38,504 bases of DNA from Acidobacteria bacterium UBA2994 (GCA_002346545.1 DEAA01000080.1:34719-73222); one strand, 5' to 3'. Positions 1 through 8,916 are shown, numbered from the stretch's first letter. Translations and numbers: made by a program. Notes: generated by a model from the sequence alone, not told the origin.

Positions 1-1349
1 TCGTCGGACGGTTCCGAGAGCGCCGGCGGGCTCATGATCTCGTCCTGAAGCTGCTTGGCCGCTGGGATGAGGGGAAGGCCGCCCTTCAGCGCACGCCGGA
101 TGAGCGTGCCTGGAATCAGAAGCCGGTTGATCTCATTGGTGCCCTCGAAGATGCGGTTTACACGGCTGTCGCGATAGTGTCGCTCGGCAGCGTAGTCCTT
201 CACGAACCCGTTTCCGCCATGTATCTGGACGTTCTCGTCGAGCACATAGTGAAGCATCTCGCTGCCCGCGACCTTAAGGATGGAGCACTCGACAGCCAGC
301 TCCTCGAGGGTGTCTCGTAGCAGGGCCGCATCTTTCGCGTCGTGGTTGGCCAGCGCGTCGTCGAGCGCACCGGTGGTTCGATAGATGCCGCTTTCCACCG
401 CGTAGGTACGGGAGGTCATCTCGCCAATCTTGTATTTGATCGCCCCAAAGCTGGCGATCGGCCGTCCGAACTGGTGGCGTTCGGCGGCATAGCGGGCCGA
501 TTCTCCGATGGCGCTGGTCGCGCTTCCGCTTGCCATCACCGCGAGCTTGAAGCGGCCGTAGTTCAGCGTGTTGAACGCGACCTTGTGTCCCTTTCCGATA
601 TCACCGAGTACGTTGTCAGCTGGTACCACCACATCATGAAAAATGACCGGTGTCGTGGATGAGCCATGTAGGCCCATCTTGTGCTCTTCCTTGCCGGTGG
701 ACACGCCAGAGTAGGTCCGCTCGACCAGGAACGCGGTGAAGTGCTCGCCGTCGACCTTGGCGAACACCACAAACAGGTCGGCGAAGCCTCCGTTCGTAAT
801 CCACATCTTCTCGCCGCTGATCTTGTAGCTGCCGTCGTCTTGGCTGGTTGCCCGGGTCTTGGCGCCGAGCGCATCCGATCCTGAGCCAGATTCGCTGAGA
901 CAGTAGGCGCCGACCCACTCGCCGCTGACCAGCTTCTCGAGATAACGGGCCTTCTGGTCCTCGGTACCGAAACACTGCAGCGGCAGGATGGCGAGACCGG
1001 TCTGCGCACCGTAGGTTGATCCGAACGAGCCGCCCTGGCCAATCCGACACCCGACAACGACCGAGGACGCTTTGTCGAGTTCGACCCCGCCGTATGCCTC
1101 GGGTACGTCGGTGCCCATCAGGCCAAGCTCGCCCGCTCGACGGACGAGCTGACGCGCCAGCTCCCAGTCCTTGGTTTCCAGTTGGTCGTGGTTGGGCGTG
1201 ATCTCTTTGGAGACGAACTCCTCGGCGGTCTGGTCGATCAGTCGATGCTCTTCGCTCAGTCGCTCGGGAGTGAACGTCTCGCCTGGAGCCGACTCCTCTA
1301 GGAGCCAGGCTCCACCCTTGATCTCAGCCGGCGTTGCTGTCGTCGTCAT
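1..1349 (-). CDS. fadE: Acyl-CoA dehydrogenase, FadE-like (3' end cut by window edge)
   Basis: This enzyme should catalyse the first, FAD-dependent step of fatty-acid beta-oxidation, acyl-CoA to trans-2-enoyl-CoA, in the cytoplasm. The frame is open from an ATG at 1349 to base 1, giving 449 residues, and the C-terminus lies outside the window. The acyl-CoA dehydrogenase fold is visible: an N-terminal helical part, the flavin/substrate segment CLSESGSGSDA (about 140-150), KMWITNGG (about 181-188), and FEGTNEINR near 401-409, where E402 occupies the catalytic-base position of medium- and very-long-chain acyl-CoA dehydrogenases. B. subtilis FadE is about 594 residues, so roughly 145 residues are probably missing. 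The start is supported by GAGGA seven bases upstream. It lies 39 nt downstream of fadA, as the last visible gene of a fadN-fadA-fadE-type operon. Chain length preference cannot be read from the sequence. Confidence 0.93.
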   Translation of the reverse strand, partial: MTTTATPAEIKGGAWLLEESAPGETFTPERLSEEHRLIDQTAEEFVSKEITPNHDQLETKDWELARQLVRRAGELGLMGTDVPEAYGGVELDKASSVVVGCRIGQGGSFGSTYGAQTGLAILPLQCFGTEDQKARYLEKLVSGEWVGAYCLSESGSGSDALGAKTRATSQDDGSYKISGEKMWITNGGFADLFVVFAKVDGEHFTAFLVERTYSGVSTGKEEHKMGLHGSSTTPVIFHDVVVPADNVLGDIGKGHKVAFNTLNYGRFKLAVMASGSATSAIGESARYAAERHQFGRPIASFGAIKYKIGEMTSRTYAVESGIYRTTGALDDALANHDAKDAALLRDTLEELAVECSILKVAGSEMLHYVLDENVQIHGGNGFVKDYAAERHYRDSRVNRIFEGTNEINRLLIPGTLIRRALKGGLPLIPAAKQLQDEIMSPPALSEPSD

Positions 1350-1388
1350 CGTCAGATCCTCATCAAAAGAGACGGGGTGTTTGCCCCT

Positions 1389-2570
1389 TCAGGTCAGTCG
1401 TTCGAAGATGCCGGCGGCGCCCATTCCGCCGCCGACGCACATGGTGACCAGGCCGTAGCGCCCTTCGCGCCGCCTCAGCTCGTATAGCAGGCTGGTCGTT
1501 AGCTTGGCGCCGGTGCAGCCGAGCGGATGTCCCAGTGCGATCGCGCCGCCGTTGACGTTCAGCTTGTCCCGATCGATCGGAAGCTCCCGCAGGCAGGCGA
1601 GCACCTGGGCGGCGAATGCCTCGTTGAGCTCCACGAGATCGATGTCGTCGAGGCTTAGCCCGGTTCGTTCGAGTACCTTCTTGATGGCGGGCACCGGGCC
1701 CACTCCGAAGCGTTCGGGGTCGACACCGGCGGTGGCGTAAGCCACGAACCGCCCGAGCGGCTGAAGGCCAGCGCGCTCGGCGCGCTCCCGCGAAGTAACC
1801 ACGACCGCCGCCGCACCATCGCTCGTCTGCGACGAGTTTCCCGCGGTTACCGACCCACCCACGCGGAAGGCCGGGCGCAGGCCGGCTAGCACTTCGAGCG
1901 AGGTGTCGGCGCGTGGGCCTTCGTCCGTGTCAAACCGAACGTGGTTGACGGTGGGTCGGCTCCCATTGCCTGGCGCGACCACCTTGATGTCGAGCGGCGC
2001 GATCTCGTCCTTGAAGCGTCTGGCATCGATCGCCGCGATCGCGCGCTCGTGGCTCGCCAGCGCGTAAGCGTCCTGCTCTTCGCGAGACACTTCCGCCTCC
2101 AGCACGTGGTTCTCTGCGACTAGGCCCGTCGAGAGATACACGTCAGGGTAGTCCTGCATCAACTGGGGATTTGGGGCGATCTTGTTGCCACCCATCGGAA
2201 TCAAGCTCATCGACTCGGTGCCCCCGGCGATAATGGTCTCCGCCGCGCCCACCATCACGCGCTCCGCCGCGTAGGCGATCGCCTGCAGGCCCGAGGAGCA
2301 GAACCGATTGATGGTGACCGCCGACGCGCTGTTCGGCACTCCGGCGCGAAGACTCGCGATGCGCGCCACGTTCATGCCCTGTTCGCCTTCGGGCATGGCG
2401 CAGCCGAGAATGACGTCCTCGACCTCCTCCGGTGCGATGCCTGGCGCGCGGTGCAGCGCTTCCTGGATGACGGTGGCCGCCATCTCGTCGGGACGGGTTG
2501 CCCGAAGTGTTCCCTTGGGGGCCTTTCCCACCGCCGTGCGTACTGCCGAGGCGATGACTGCGTCGGTCAT
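1389..2570 (-). CDS. fadA: Acetyl-CoA C-acyltransferase (3-ketoacyl-CoA thiolase)
   Basis: This 393-residue thiolase should cleave 3-ketoacyl-CoA with CoA to acetyl-CoA plus a shortened acyl-CoA, the last step of beta-oxidation. All catalytic elements are present: nucleophile C91 in [10 protein letters not shown]348 in [10 protein letters not shown], and the proton-exchanging C378 in CVGGGMG near the C-terminus. The length is normal for the family (about 390). The ATG at 2570 is preceded by GAGGAG with five bases spacing, and it overlaps the upstream hydrolase stop by 4 bases, indicating translational coupling. The order fadN ... fadA-fadE matches the Gram-positive fadNAE operon rather than the Gamma-proteobacterial fadBA order. 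A biosynthetic thiolase role (PhaA/AtoB-like) is possible from sequence alone, but the neighbours argue for degradation. Confidence 0.95.
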   Translation of the reverse strand: MTDAVIASAVRTAVGKAPKGTLRATRPDEMAATVIQEALHRAPGIAPEEVEDVILGCAMPEGEQGMNVARIASLRAGVPNSASAVTINRFCSSGLQAIAYAAERVMVGAAETIIAGGTESMSLIPMGGNKIAPNPQLMQDYPDVYLSTGLVAENHVLEAEVSREEQDAYALASHERAIAAIDARRFKDEIAPLDIKVVAPGNGSRPTVNHVRFDTDEGPRADTSLEVLAGLRPAFRVGGSVTAGNSSQTSDGAAAVVVTSRERAERAGLQPLGRFVAYATAGVDPERFGVGPVPAIKKVLERTGLSLDDIDLVELNEAFAAQVLACLRELPIDRDKLNVNGGAIALGHPLGCTGAKLTTSLLYELRRREGRYGLVTMCVGGGMGAAGIFERLT

Positions 2571-3232
2571 GACTGCTCCTCTCCGAACCCGCGCTCGATC
2601 GCGGTGCCCACGGCCGGTACCCAGCCGTCGAATAGATGATTGGCGCCGTCGATCACCGTGAGGGTCTTCGGCGGATTGACCTGTTCGTAGAACTCTCGGA
2701 GTAGGTCGATCGGGATGAGCTCGTCCTCGGTACCGTGGATGAAGTACATCGGTTTTCCGCTGGCGAGGACACCCTCGAAGTCACGTCTCCCAACCGGAGG
2801 CGCGATCGCGAGCAGCCGCGTAACCCGCGGATCGGTCACGCCAGCGGTCAACGCGATCCAGGCGCCAAGGGAGAACCCCGCCGCCCACAGCTCGGCGCCC
2901 GGACAGGCGTCGGCGACGAAGTCGAGCCCGGCTTCGAAATCGGCTCGTTCCCCTCGCCCTTCATCCCACTGGCCCTCGCTGGTGCCGACTCCGCGAAAGT
3001 TGAACCGGAGGACCGCGCATCCGAGGCGGAGAAAAGACTTCGCCGTGCGGTAGACCACTTTGGTGTGCATCGTGCCCCCGTGCAGGGGGTGGGGGTGACC
3101 GACGACGACTCCGGCGCGGACATGGCCAGAGGGGCGATCGAATAGCGCTTCGAGGCGTCCTGCTGGCCCGTCGAACTCGCGGACCGTCCTGTAGGTCCCG
3201 CTCGCTACGGGTGTCACATCGGTCGGGTTCAT
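2567..3232 (-). CDS. Alpha/beta hydrolase (COG2945-like)
   Basis: This is a 221-residue soluble alpha/beta hydrolase. The nucleophile elbow is GFSLG with S121, and D170 (in HGTEDEL) and H199 (in GANHLF) complete a plausible triad. The N-terminal stretch GHPHPLHGGTM and the FNFRGVGTSEG segment are typical of the predicted-hydrolase group COG2945, whose substrates are mostly unknown. No signal peptide is visible. It overlaps the genes on both sides by 4 bases within the fad operon, so it is co-transcribed and probably coupled. By context it may act as an acyl-ester or acyl-CoA thioester hydrolase feeding or relieving beta-oxidation. That role is inference, as the family also includes dienelactone-hydrolase-like enzymes. 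Confidence 0.85.
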   Translation of the reverse strand: MNPTDVTPVASGTYRTVREFDGPAGRLEALFDRPSGHVRAGVVVGHPHPLHGGTMHTKVVYRTAKSFLRLGCAVLRFNFRGVGTSEGQWDEGRGERADFEAGLDFVADACPGAELWAAGFSLGAWIALTAGVTDPRVTRLLAIAPPVGRRDFEGVLASGKPMYFIHGTEDELIPIDLLREFYEQVNPPKTLTVIDGANHLFDGWVPAVGTAIERGFGEEQS

Positions 3233-4050
3233 GCTGGTTTCTGCAACGGTTCAGGTTGGCGTGTGTGTTCGATCACGAATTGACCAACTGTCTCGGCGAA
3301 TTGTGCCGGTTTCGTGACGAGACCGAGGTGCCCGGTACCCGCGATGGTGTGAGCCTTGGCTCCTTGGATCCTCTCCGCGTAGCGACGTGTCCCTTCTACT
3401 GCTACCACCCGGTCGAGCCCCGGCTCCCCGGTGACGACGAGAGTGGGAGCGCTCACATGATCGCAGGCCGTCGCGAAGTCGACGGTGCCATCGGCCATCA
3501 GCTTAGCTCTGGTCGCCATGCGGGTCGGCGAGAACGGGTGTCGTACCACTGTCGCTAGATGGCTTGCGGCAAACCTTAGACGCAAGCCAAGGTGGTCGAA
3601 CGCCTGCCAGATTTCAGGTCCCACCCGAAACGGCGACTGTGCGGCGAACAGCGGCGAGAGCAGTCGCGGCGCCCGCAGATACCACTCGATCCGGCAATCA
3701 GGACGCCATTCCGGAGCCGGCGTCGACGCGAGCACCAGCGATCGGGTCGCTTCGGGTCGCCGCGAGGCCCAGTACAGAGCGATCAAGCCGCCAAACGACA
3801 CCCCGCACACTGCCGCGTCGCGAAGATTGGCGCGCGCCATTAGATCGTCGATCTGCTCGAGGTAGTTGTCGAAGCCGCGCAGAGGGTCGTAGTCACGGCC
3901 ACTGCCAGGTTCGCCGGCCAGTGAGACGGTCAGGACGCGACAGTATCGGGACAGGTGATGCACAGCCGGTCCCATCCATTCCCAGCGTCCCTGTACTCCT
4001 GCCACGAGCACCAGCGGCGGACCGGACCCGACATCGACCAGACCAGTCAT
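3229..4050 (-). CDS. Alpha/beta-fold hydrolase
   Basis: This 273-residue protein belongs to the alpha/beta hydrolase fold (Abhydrolase_1/6 type). Its nucleophile elbow CGVSFGG places S85, and D213 in EPGLDRV and H241 in GTGHLG are the likely remaining triad residues. The oxyanion-hole region is VAGVQGRWEWMGP near the N-terminus. There is no signal peptide or membrane segment. It starts 4 nt after the fadN stop and overlaps the next hydrolase by 4 bases, so it belongs to the beta-oxidation operon. It is unrelated in detail to the neighbouring hydrolase, so this is not a recent duplication. The substrate is unknown; a lipase, esterase or thioesterase supplying fatty acids or CoA is the contextual guess. 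Confidence 0.85.
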   Translation of the reverse strand: MTGLVDVGSGPPLVLVAGVQGRWEWMGPAVHHLSRYCRVLTVSLAGEPGSGRDYDPLRGFDNYLEQIDDLMARANLRDAAVCGVSFGGLIALYWASRRPEATRSLVLASTPAPEWRPDCRIEWYLRAPRLLSPLFAAQSPFRVGPEIWQAFDHLGLRLRFAASHLATVVRHPFSPTRMATRAKLMADGTVDFATACDHVSAPTLVVTGEPGLDRVVAVEGTRRYAERIQGAKAHTIAGTGHLGLVTKPAQFAETVGQFVIEHTRQPEPLQKPA

Positions 4051-4054
4051 CGCT

Positions 4055-6382
4055 CTAGTTCCTGAGTGTTTTCCCTGTCTTCAGCGTGTGACGGATCCGT
4101 TCCAGCGTCTTGGCTTCTCCGCACAGTTTAAGGAATGCCTCGCGCTCGAGGTCGAGCAGGTGCTGTTCGCTCACTGTCGTCGGGTGTGGGAGGTCGCCGC
4201 CAGTCATGATCCGAGTGATCTGCCTGGCAATCAGCGCGTCGTGGTCGCTTATGTGCCCACCTCGCCAGGCCAAATGGACCCCGAGTTCGAGCGTCGCCCG
4301 CGTATCTTCGCCGCCGACGAAAACCGTGTTGCGGTGCGCGGGGGCGCGGTATCCATCATGTACCCGTTCGAGCGCGGTGGCCTTGGCATCCGCCATCAGC
4401 CGTTCCCGATTCATGGAGATGCCGTCGACCTCACGGAGGAGTCCGAGGCGTTGCGCGTCGGCCGCGCTGGTTGAGACCTTGCCGAAGCCGATGAGCTCGA
4501 ACGCTCGCTGGAGCCGAGGCAGCGGGTCGCCTCCGGGGACGGTTGCATCGATCGCCCGAAGCGTTAGCTCCTTCGTCCCACAGCCGGCCGGGATGAGTCC
4601 GACGCCGACCTCGACCTGACCCATATAGCTCTCGGCCGCGGCCTGGACCCGATCGCCGTGCAGGACCATCTCGCATCCGCCCCCGAGGGTCAGCCCGGCC
4701 GGTGCCACGACGACCGGCACCTGAGAGTAGCGGAGCCCAAGGATCGCCTTCTGGAAACCGCGCACCATCAGGTCGATCTCGTCCCAGTTCCCCTCCTGCG
4801 CTTCGAGGAGCACCATCATCAGGTTGGCGCCCGCGCAGAAGTTCACCGCGTTGTTGCCTATCACCAGCGCGGAATACTGTTCGGCTGCCACGCTGATGCC
4901 CGCCATCAGCATCTGCACAGTGTCGCCGCCGATGGTGTTCATCTTGGAGTGGAACTCGACGGCGAGCACCCCGTCGCCGAGGTCAACAAGACTGGCTCCG
5001 CTGTTCTTCCGCACCACGTCCCGCTCGGCTCTGGCCGTGGCCAGGAGCTGAAGTTCTGGACCCGCCGGCCCAAGGTCGCCTTCGCGAAACCGGCGCCGGG
5101 CCTGATCCGAGCCGCGGGGTGCCAGACCCGCCCATTCCAGGGTGGCTGCCGGGAGGTCGGTTTCGCCACCAGCGTCCAGCACAGTGTCGAGGCCGATCGC
5201 GTCCATCAGCTCGAACGGTCCACGTTCCCAACCGAATCCCCAGCGAAGGGCGCGGTCGACGTCATCCGGGCTGTGGGCGATATCTGGGCCGATCTGCGCG
5301 GTGTAGAGCAGCGTCTTCCCGAGGGTGGCGCGCATGAATTCGCCCACCGGATCGCGACCGTTGAACAAGATTTGGACCCGTTCACCAAGATCTTCAATAG
5401 ATCGGGCCGCATCGATCGCGCCTAGGCGAGCCGACTGACGCTCGCGATACTCCATGGTGGAGGGGTCCAGGGCGAGGATGGTCGTCCCCTCCGGGTCGCG
5501 CTGCTTCTTGTAGAATCCCTGACCGCCCTTTTCACCGGTCCAACCCTTTTCGACTAGCGAGCTCACGAGTTCCGGGAGGACGAACGCTTCCCGTTCTGGC
5601 GATTCGAGCCGAGTCACCAGGTCGGCGGTGACGTGCGCGAGGATGTCGATGCCCGCAATGTCCATCGTGCGGAAGGTCGCGCTCTTGGGGCGGCCCAGGG
5701 CGGGTCCCGTCATCGCGTCGATCTGTTCGATGGTGTACTTGCCGGTTGCCAGTTCATCCAGCGCCCGGGCTACGCCGAAGAGCCCGATGCGATTGGCGAT
5801 GAAGCTCGGGGTGTCCTTCGCGATGACCACGCCCTTGCCCAGCTGACGATCGACGAAGTCGGAGATCGTGGTCACGATGGTGGGATCGGTGTCCGGGGTA
5901 GGGATAACTTCGACTAGGCGAAGGTAGCGGGGGGGGTTGAAGAAATGGGTGCCGAGCCAGCGGCGACGGAATCCTTCGCTGCGTCCCTCGGCGATGGCGC
6001 CGATCGGGATACCCGAGGTGTTCGAGCTAACGATAGCGTCGGGGCGGCGATGGCCGTCCACCCGTTCGAGCAGGGCCTGCTTGATCTCGAGGCGCTCCAC
6101 GATCGCTTCCACGATCCAGTCGCACTCGCCGAGAGTCTCCAGATCCTCGTCGAAGCCGCCAAGTCTGATGCGGCGCTTGAGATCGCGGGAGAAGAAGGGG
6201 TTCGGACTGAGCTTCGCGGCGCGGTCGAGGCCGCCCGCGGCGGTAGCGCGGTCGAGGTCGAGCAGGAGTACCTCGATGCCGACGTTGGCAAGATGGGCCG
6301 CAATCTGTGCGCCCATGGTGCCGGCGCCCAGCACAGCCACGGAGCGAATGGGGGGGGCGGTTACGTCGGTAGTGCCGGTCAT
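4055..6382 (-). CDS. fadN: 3-hydroxyacyl-CoA dehydrogenase / enoyl-CoA hydratase, FadN type
   Basis: This 775-residue bifunctional enzyme should hydrate enoyl-CoA and oxidise the 3-hydroxyacyl-CoA with NAD+. The dehydrogenase comes first: Rossmann motif GAGTMG at residues 19-24, the SSNTSGIPI segment near 119-127, and the His-Glu pair H146 and E158 in the HFFNPP...LVEVI block. A second dehydrogenase C-terminal domain follows up to about 450. The hydratase/isomerase domain occupies about 460-775, with the oxyanion-hole regions CAGAN (516-520) and LGGGCE (566-571) and E591 in the GQVEVGVGLIPAGCG block. Dehydrogenase-before-hydratase order and length match B. subtilis FadN (789), not FadB/FadJ. 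The ATG is preceded by GAGG and overlaps the TetR gene stop by 4 bases. Confidence 0.95.
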   Translation of the reverse strand: MTGTTDVTAPPIRSVAVLGAGTMGAQIAAHLANVGIEVLLLDLDRATAAGGLDRAAKLSPNPFFSRDLKRRIRLGGFDEDLETLGECDWIVEAIVERLEIKQALLERVDGHRRPDAIVSSNTSGIPIGAIAEGRSEGFRRRWLGTHFFNPPRYLRLVEVIPTPDTDPTIVTTISDFVDRQLGKGVVIAKDTPSFIANRIGLFGVARALDELATGKYTIEQIDAMTGPALGRPKSATFRTMDIAGIDILAHVTADLVTRLESPEREAFVLPELVSSLVEKGWTGEKGGQGFYKKQRDPEGTTILALDPSTMEYRERQSARLGAIDAARSIEDLGERVQILFNGRDPVGEFMRATLGKTLLYTAQIGPDIAHSPDDVDRALRWGFGWERGPFELMDAIGLDTVLDAGGETDLPAATLEWAGLAPRGSDQARRRFREGDLGPAGPELQLLATARAERDVVRKNSGASLVDLGDGVLAVEFHSKMNTIGGDTVQMLMAGISVAAEQYSALVIGNNAVNFCAGANLMMVLLEAQEGNWDEIDLMVRGFQKAILGLRYSQVPVVVAPAGLTLGGGCEMVLHGDRVQAAAESYMGQVEVGVGLIPAGCGTKELTLRAIDATVPGGDPLPRLQRAFELIGFGKVSTSAADAQRLGLLREVDGISMNRERLMADAKATALERVHDGYRAPAHRNTVFVGGEDTRATLELGVHLAWRGGHISDHDALIARQITRIMTGGDLPHPTTVSEQHLLDLEREAFLKLCGEAKTLERIRHTLKTGKTLRN

Positions 6383-6999
6383 CGCTTCCTCAGTCCCTGC
6401 ACGAAGAGGTCGACGACGTCGTCGGCCTGCGCCACGAGCCGATACCGGCGGCGGCTGAGAATCCAGTTGGTTGCCATTTCGTCGAGTGCGCCGTAGAACA
6501 TCTTGGCCGCGAGCATGGCACTGGCCTCGGGCCGGAACGTTCCTTCATGCTGTGCACCAGTAATTGCGTCCCTGATCGCGTTCAAATAGTCCTGGAGGAG
6601 CGTCGAGGAGAACCGCTCCATGAACTTCGTGGACTGCCGCAGTTCGACCTGAAACACCACCGCCATATCCCGATCGCGCCCCAGATGCCCCAGGTGCACC
6701 CGGGCCAGCCGATGCAGTCGTTCGACCGGATCGGCTACACCTTTGAGCGAGGCGTTGGCCTCGGCCATCGCTTCCTGCATCCGTTGCTCGAAGATCGAGA
6801 TCAGTAGATCGTCTTTATTCTCAAAGTACAGATACACCGTGCCTGCTGCCACGCCGGCCTCCTTGGCGACGTCGGCTACCTGGGCATGGAAGAACCCTCG
6901 TCGGGCGAAGAGCTTGGTTGCGGCGCGCAGAATCAGCTCCCGCTTGTCGGCGGTGGAGGGTTGACGGACGGCGCGACGGCTGGTGGAAGCAATGGGCAT
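6379..6999 (-). CDS. TetR-family regulator of fatty-acid degradation (FadR-like)
   Basis: This 206-residue TetR/AcrR regulator has an N-terminal helix-turn-helix spanning about 22-70 (ILRAATKLFARRGF, then VADVAKEAGVAAGTVYLYFENKDDL) and an all-helical ligand domain of typical length. It is the first gene of the fad operon and overlaps fadN by 4 bases, so it should be autoregulated together with the operon. In Bacillus and Thermus, TetR-type FadR repressors of the same pathway are released by long-chain acyl-CoA; the same logic is inferred here. The palindrome only 7 bases upstream of its ATG closely resembles the known B. subtilis FadR site. No clear Shine-Dalgarno sequence is present before the start. 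Confidence 0.9.
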   Translation of the reverse strand: MPIASTSRRAVRQPSTADKRELILRAATKLFARRGFFHAQVADVAKEAGVAAGTVYLYFENKDDLLISIFEQRMQEAMAEANASLKGVADPVERLHRLARVHLGHLGRDRDMAVVFQVELRQSTKFMERFSSTLLQDYLNAIRDAITGAQHEGTFRPEASAMLAAKMFYGALDEMATNWILSRRRYRLVAQADDVVDLFVQGLRKR

Positions 7000-7006
7000 G
7001 GCGACG

Positions 7007-7030
7007 TAATGAATGAATGTTCATTCATTA
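7007..7030. promoter_or_regulatory. Probable TetR/FadR-type operator
   Basis: Two perfect 11-bp inverted arms, TAATGAATGAA and its complement, are separated by the dinucleotide TG. The site lies 8-31 bases upstream of the TetR gene start. An extra TTCATT half-site follows at 7033-7039. The TGAATGA / TCATTCA core matches the published style of B. subtilis FadR boxes. A TTGACA hexamer (minus strand, 7061-7066) upstream could be a -35 element, but no convincing -10 was found at normal spacing. Confidence 0.75.
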
Positions 7031-7093
7031 ATATTCATTGTGGCAACCCCTTGCGGCGATTGTCAAGCAGGCACCGCTGCGGTGTCCGGGCAC

Positions 7094-7115
7094 AAAAAAA
7101 GCGCGCTGTTAGCGC
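7094..7115 (-). terminator. Rho-independent terminator
   Basis: On the minus strand the stem GCGCT / AGCGC with a 3-nt loop AAC is followed, after GC, by a run of seven T (plus-strand A7 at 7094-7100). It lies about 95 nt beyond the stop of the minus-strand gene ending at 7210 and before the TetR promoter, so it would insulate the fad operon. The stem is short, so strength is uncertain. Confidence 0.6.
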
Positions 7116-7209
7116 CGCCCGAGACAGGGGGACAATCACGGCGGTCTATCCGTTGTCGCTTGGCCGTTCAGGGGGGCGACGAACGGTGCCCGCGTGCAGC
7201 GGGGGGATG

Positions 7210-8154
7210 CTAGGGGAGCGCGTCCAGAGTTGCCCTGGCCTGGGCACCTTCCTCCGAGTCCGGGGCCTTCTCGACGACCTGTTCGAAGAATCCCTTCGCC
7301 GTCGGGATATCGCCTTTGTTCAGGGCGACCAGAGCCAGTTTAAAGAGCGGCTTTTCCCAGTTTGGGTCAGCCTGGTTCGCCTGTTCGTAGTAATCCTTGG
7401 CGTTGTCGACCTCGCCCTTGGCGAACTCGACTTCGCCAAGGTTGTAGAGGTCTTCGCGTGAGGCGGTGCCGGTCTCGGCGAGAATCGACCCGGCGCCTTC
7501 GAAGTCGCCCATCGCCATCCGAACGCGCGCGATCTGTGGGTTGACGACGCTGGCTACGCCGGGGTCGGCCGCTATTGCGGTCTCGTAGGCGGCGATCGCC
7601 TCTTCGTTCTGTCCCTGTTCGAGGTGCGAGTTACCGATCATGATGTGCGCGTCGGTATAGGCCTGGAACTTGGCGAGAATCGCCTCGAAGGAGGAAATCG
7701 CCTCAGCCCACTCTTCGTTTTCGTATGCAGCGTTCGCTGCATCGATTTCCGCCTGGAGCGCCTCAGGATCCACATCGCCCAGCGCTTCGCTGCCATAGCG
7801 GAGTTCGAGTTGGCTGAGCACGCGGTCCATCTTGACCTCGATGTCCGGGTTGCGTCCTTGGCGGATCCGGATGCGGCCAGGATTCGGCTGGAAGCCGTCG
7901 GCCTCGGCCGACACGCTCCACTGTCCGCTGTTGAGACCTAGCATGGTGAAGCCACCGACGCCGTCGGTCTGCTGCTCGAGGCGAGGGGGGTTGGCTTCAG
8001 GGTTCTCGAGAACTACCGTGGCGTTGGGGATCGGCTCGCCCGTTTCACTGTTGATCACCTTACCGGCGAGCATTCCGCCTTGTGCCGCGGCGGTTGCGGT
8101 CGCGAAACTGAACACGAGCGTCACGAGCATGCAGGATCTGAGGAACTGGCGCAT
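7210..8154 (-). CDS. Exported carboxypeptidase-regulatory-like / TPR protein
   Basis: The predicted protein has 314 residues. MRQFLRSCMLVTLVFSFATATAAAQ is a clear signal peptide, so it is exported. Residues about 28-110 form a carboxypeptidase-regulatory-like beta-sandwich (AGKVINSETGEPIPNATVVLENP, later a DIEVKMDR strand). Then an acidic linker and about four TPR units follow (about 140-305), including AYENEEWAEAISSFEAIL, HLEQGQNEEAIAAYETAI and YYEQANQADPNWEKPLFKLA. The start at 8154 is chosen because AGGAG lies seven bases upstream; an ATG six bases earlier would sit against that site. A paralogue lies directly upstream on the same strand (8262-8885). No enzymatic motif is seen; a scaffold or assembly role in the envelope is inference. 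Confidence 0.85.
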   Translation of the reverse strand: MRQFLRSCMLVTLVFSFATATAAAQGGMLAGKVINSETGEPIPNATVVLENPEANPPRLEQQTDGVGGFTMLGLNSGQWSVSAEADGFQPNPGRIRIRQGRNPDIEVKMDRVLSQLELRYGSEALGDVDPEALQAEIDAANAAYENEEWAEAISSFEAILAKFQAYTDAHIMIGNSHLEQGQNEEAIAAYETAIAADPGVASVVNPQIARVRMAMGDFEGAGSILAETGTASREDLYNLGEVEFAKGEVDNAKDYYEQANQADPNWEKPLFKLALVALNKGDIPTAKGFFEQVVEKAPDSEEGAQARATLDALP

Positions 8155-8261
8155 GAGCATCTCCTGGGGCTGCAGACCGCGGAGAATTGCCGCGGTAAGT
8201 ACCGTCACGATTATAGACTACAGCGTGCGTTCCGGTGCCAGGCTGCGGCAATCCGCCGTCG

Positions 8262-8885
8262 TCAGTCGAGGCCGCTCAGCGCGGCTTGCGCCTCGGTGTT
8301 TTCTGGGTCCGCTTCGAGCGCCTGGCGGAAGGCGGCTCGCGCTTCTTCGGGGCGCTCCTGGGCCAAGAACGCGTGGCCGATGCTGAGGTGAAGGCTCGTC
8401 ATCGCCGGAGCTTCTTCCAGCACCTCACGGTAGCGTTGGATCGCCGCCTCATACTGGCCTTCGTCGAACTGGGCATCGGCCTCGTCCAGCGCTGCGGCCA
8501 ACTCGCTGGCCTTGAGCCCAGCGAGCACACCTGAATCTGGAGCGGGGGGGTTGAACAGATCGCGATCCATGGTGAAGGTGACCCGCGTAGCCGGACCTGA
8601 GGAGCGTACGCCCACGAACCCCTGTACCGGCTCGAAGCCGTCGGCCGAGATGGCGAAGAGCCACTCGCCACGGTTCAGGCCGATGAACATGAAACGCCCC
8701 TCAGGGTTGGTGACCGCAGTCTGACTGGCCTGCGACACCAGACTCTCGGCTGAGATCGAGGCGCCCTCGACCCCGTTTCCGTCTCGGTCTCGCACGACCC
8801 CGCGTACCCGTCCCTGAGCGGCTGCCTCGGCGGTGAATCCCAGGACTAGCGCGGCGACGACGACCCCTAGGCTGAATCGCGGCAT
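8262..8885 (-). CDS. Exported carboxypeptidase-regulatory-like / TPR protein (paralogue)
   Basis: The protein has 207 residues and the same architecture as the gene that follows it on this strand: signal peptide (MPRFSLGVVVAALVLGFTA, cleavage near AAAQ), a carboxypeptidase-regulatory-like domain (RVRGVVRDRDGNGVEGASI, about 24-110), then two or three TPR units at about 130-205 (ADAQFDEGQYEAAIQRYREVL, FLAQERPEEARAAFRQAL). The start at 8885 is preceded by GGAGGGAG. The 3' end is 107 nt from the start of the paralogue. Both probably arose by duplication, and the shorter C-terminus here carries fewer repeats. It is divergent from the AmiE-NamZ fusion gene. Function is unknown. Confidence 0.85.
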   Translation of the reverse strand: MPRFSLGVVVAALVLGFTAEAAAQGRVRGVVRDRDGNGVEGASISAESLVSQASQTAVTNPEGRFMFIGLNRGEWLFAISADGFEPVQGFVGVRSSGPATRVTFTMDRDLFNPPAPDSGVLAGLKASELAAALDEADAQFDEGQYEAAIQRYREVLEEAPAMTSLHLSIGHAFLAQERPEEARAAFRQALEADPENTEAQAALSGLD

Positions 8886-8916
8886 GCTGACTCCCTCCGT
8901 GCGAGGGACGGACCGG

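Noticed and set aside
4658..5425. Plus-strand 255-codon ORF
   Set aside because: It is antisense to fadN, whose motifs are complete on the other strand; the translation shows no recognisable fold and reflects GC-rich shadow frames.
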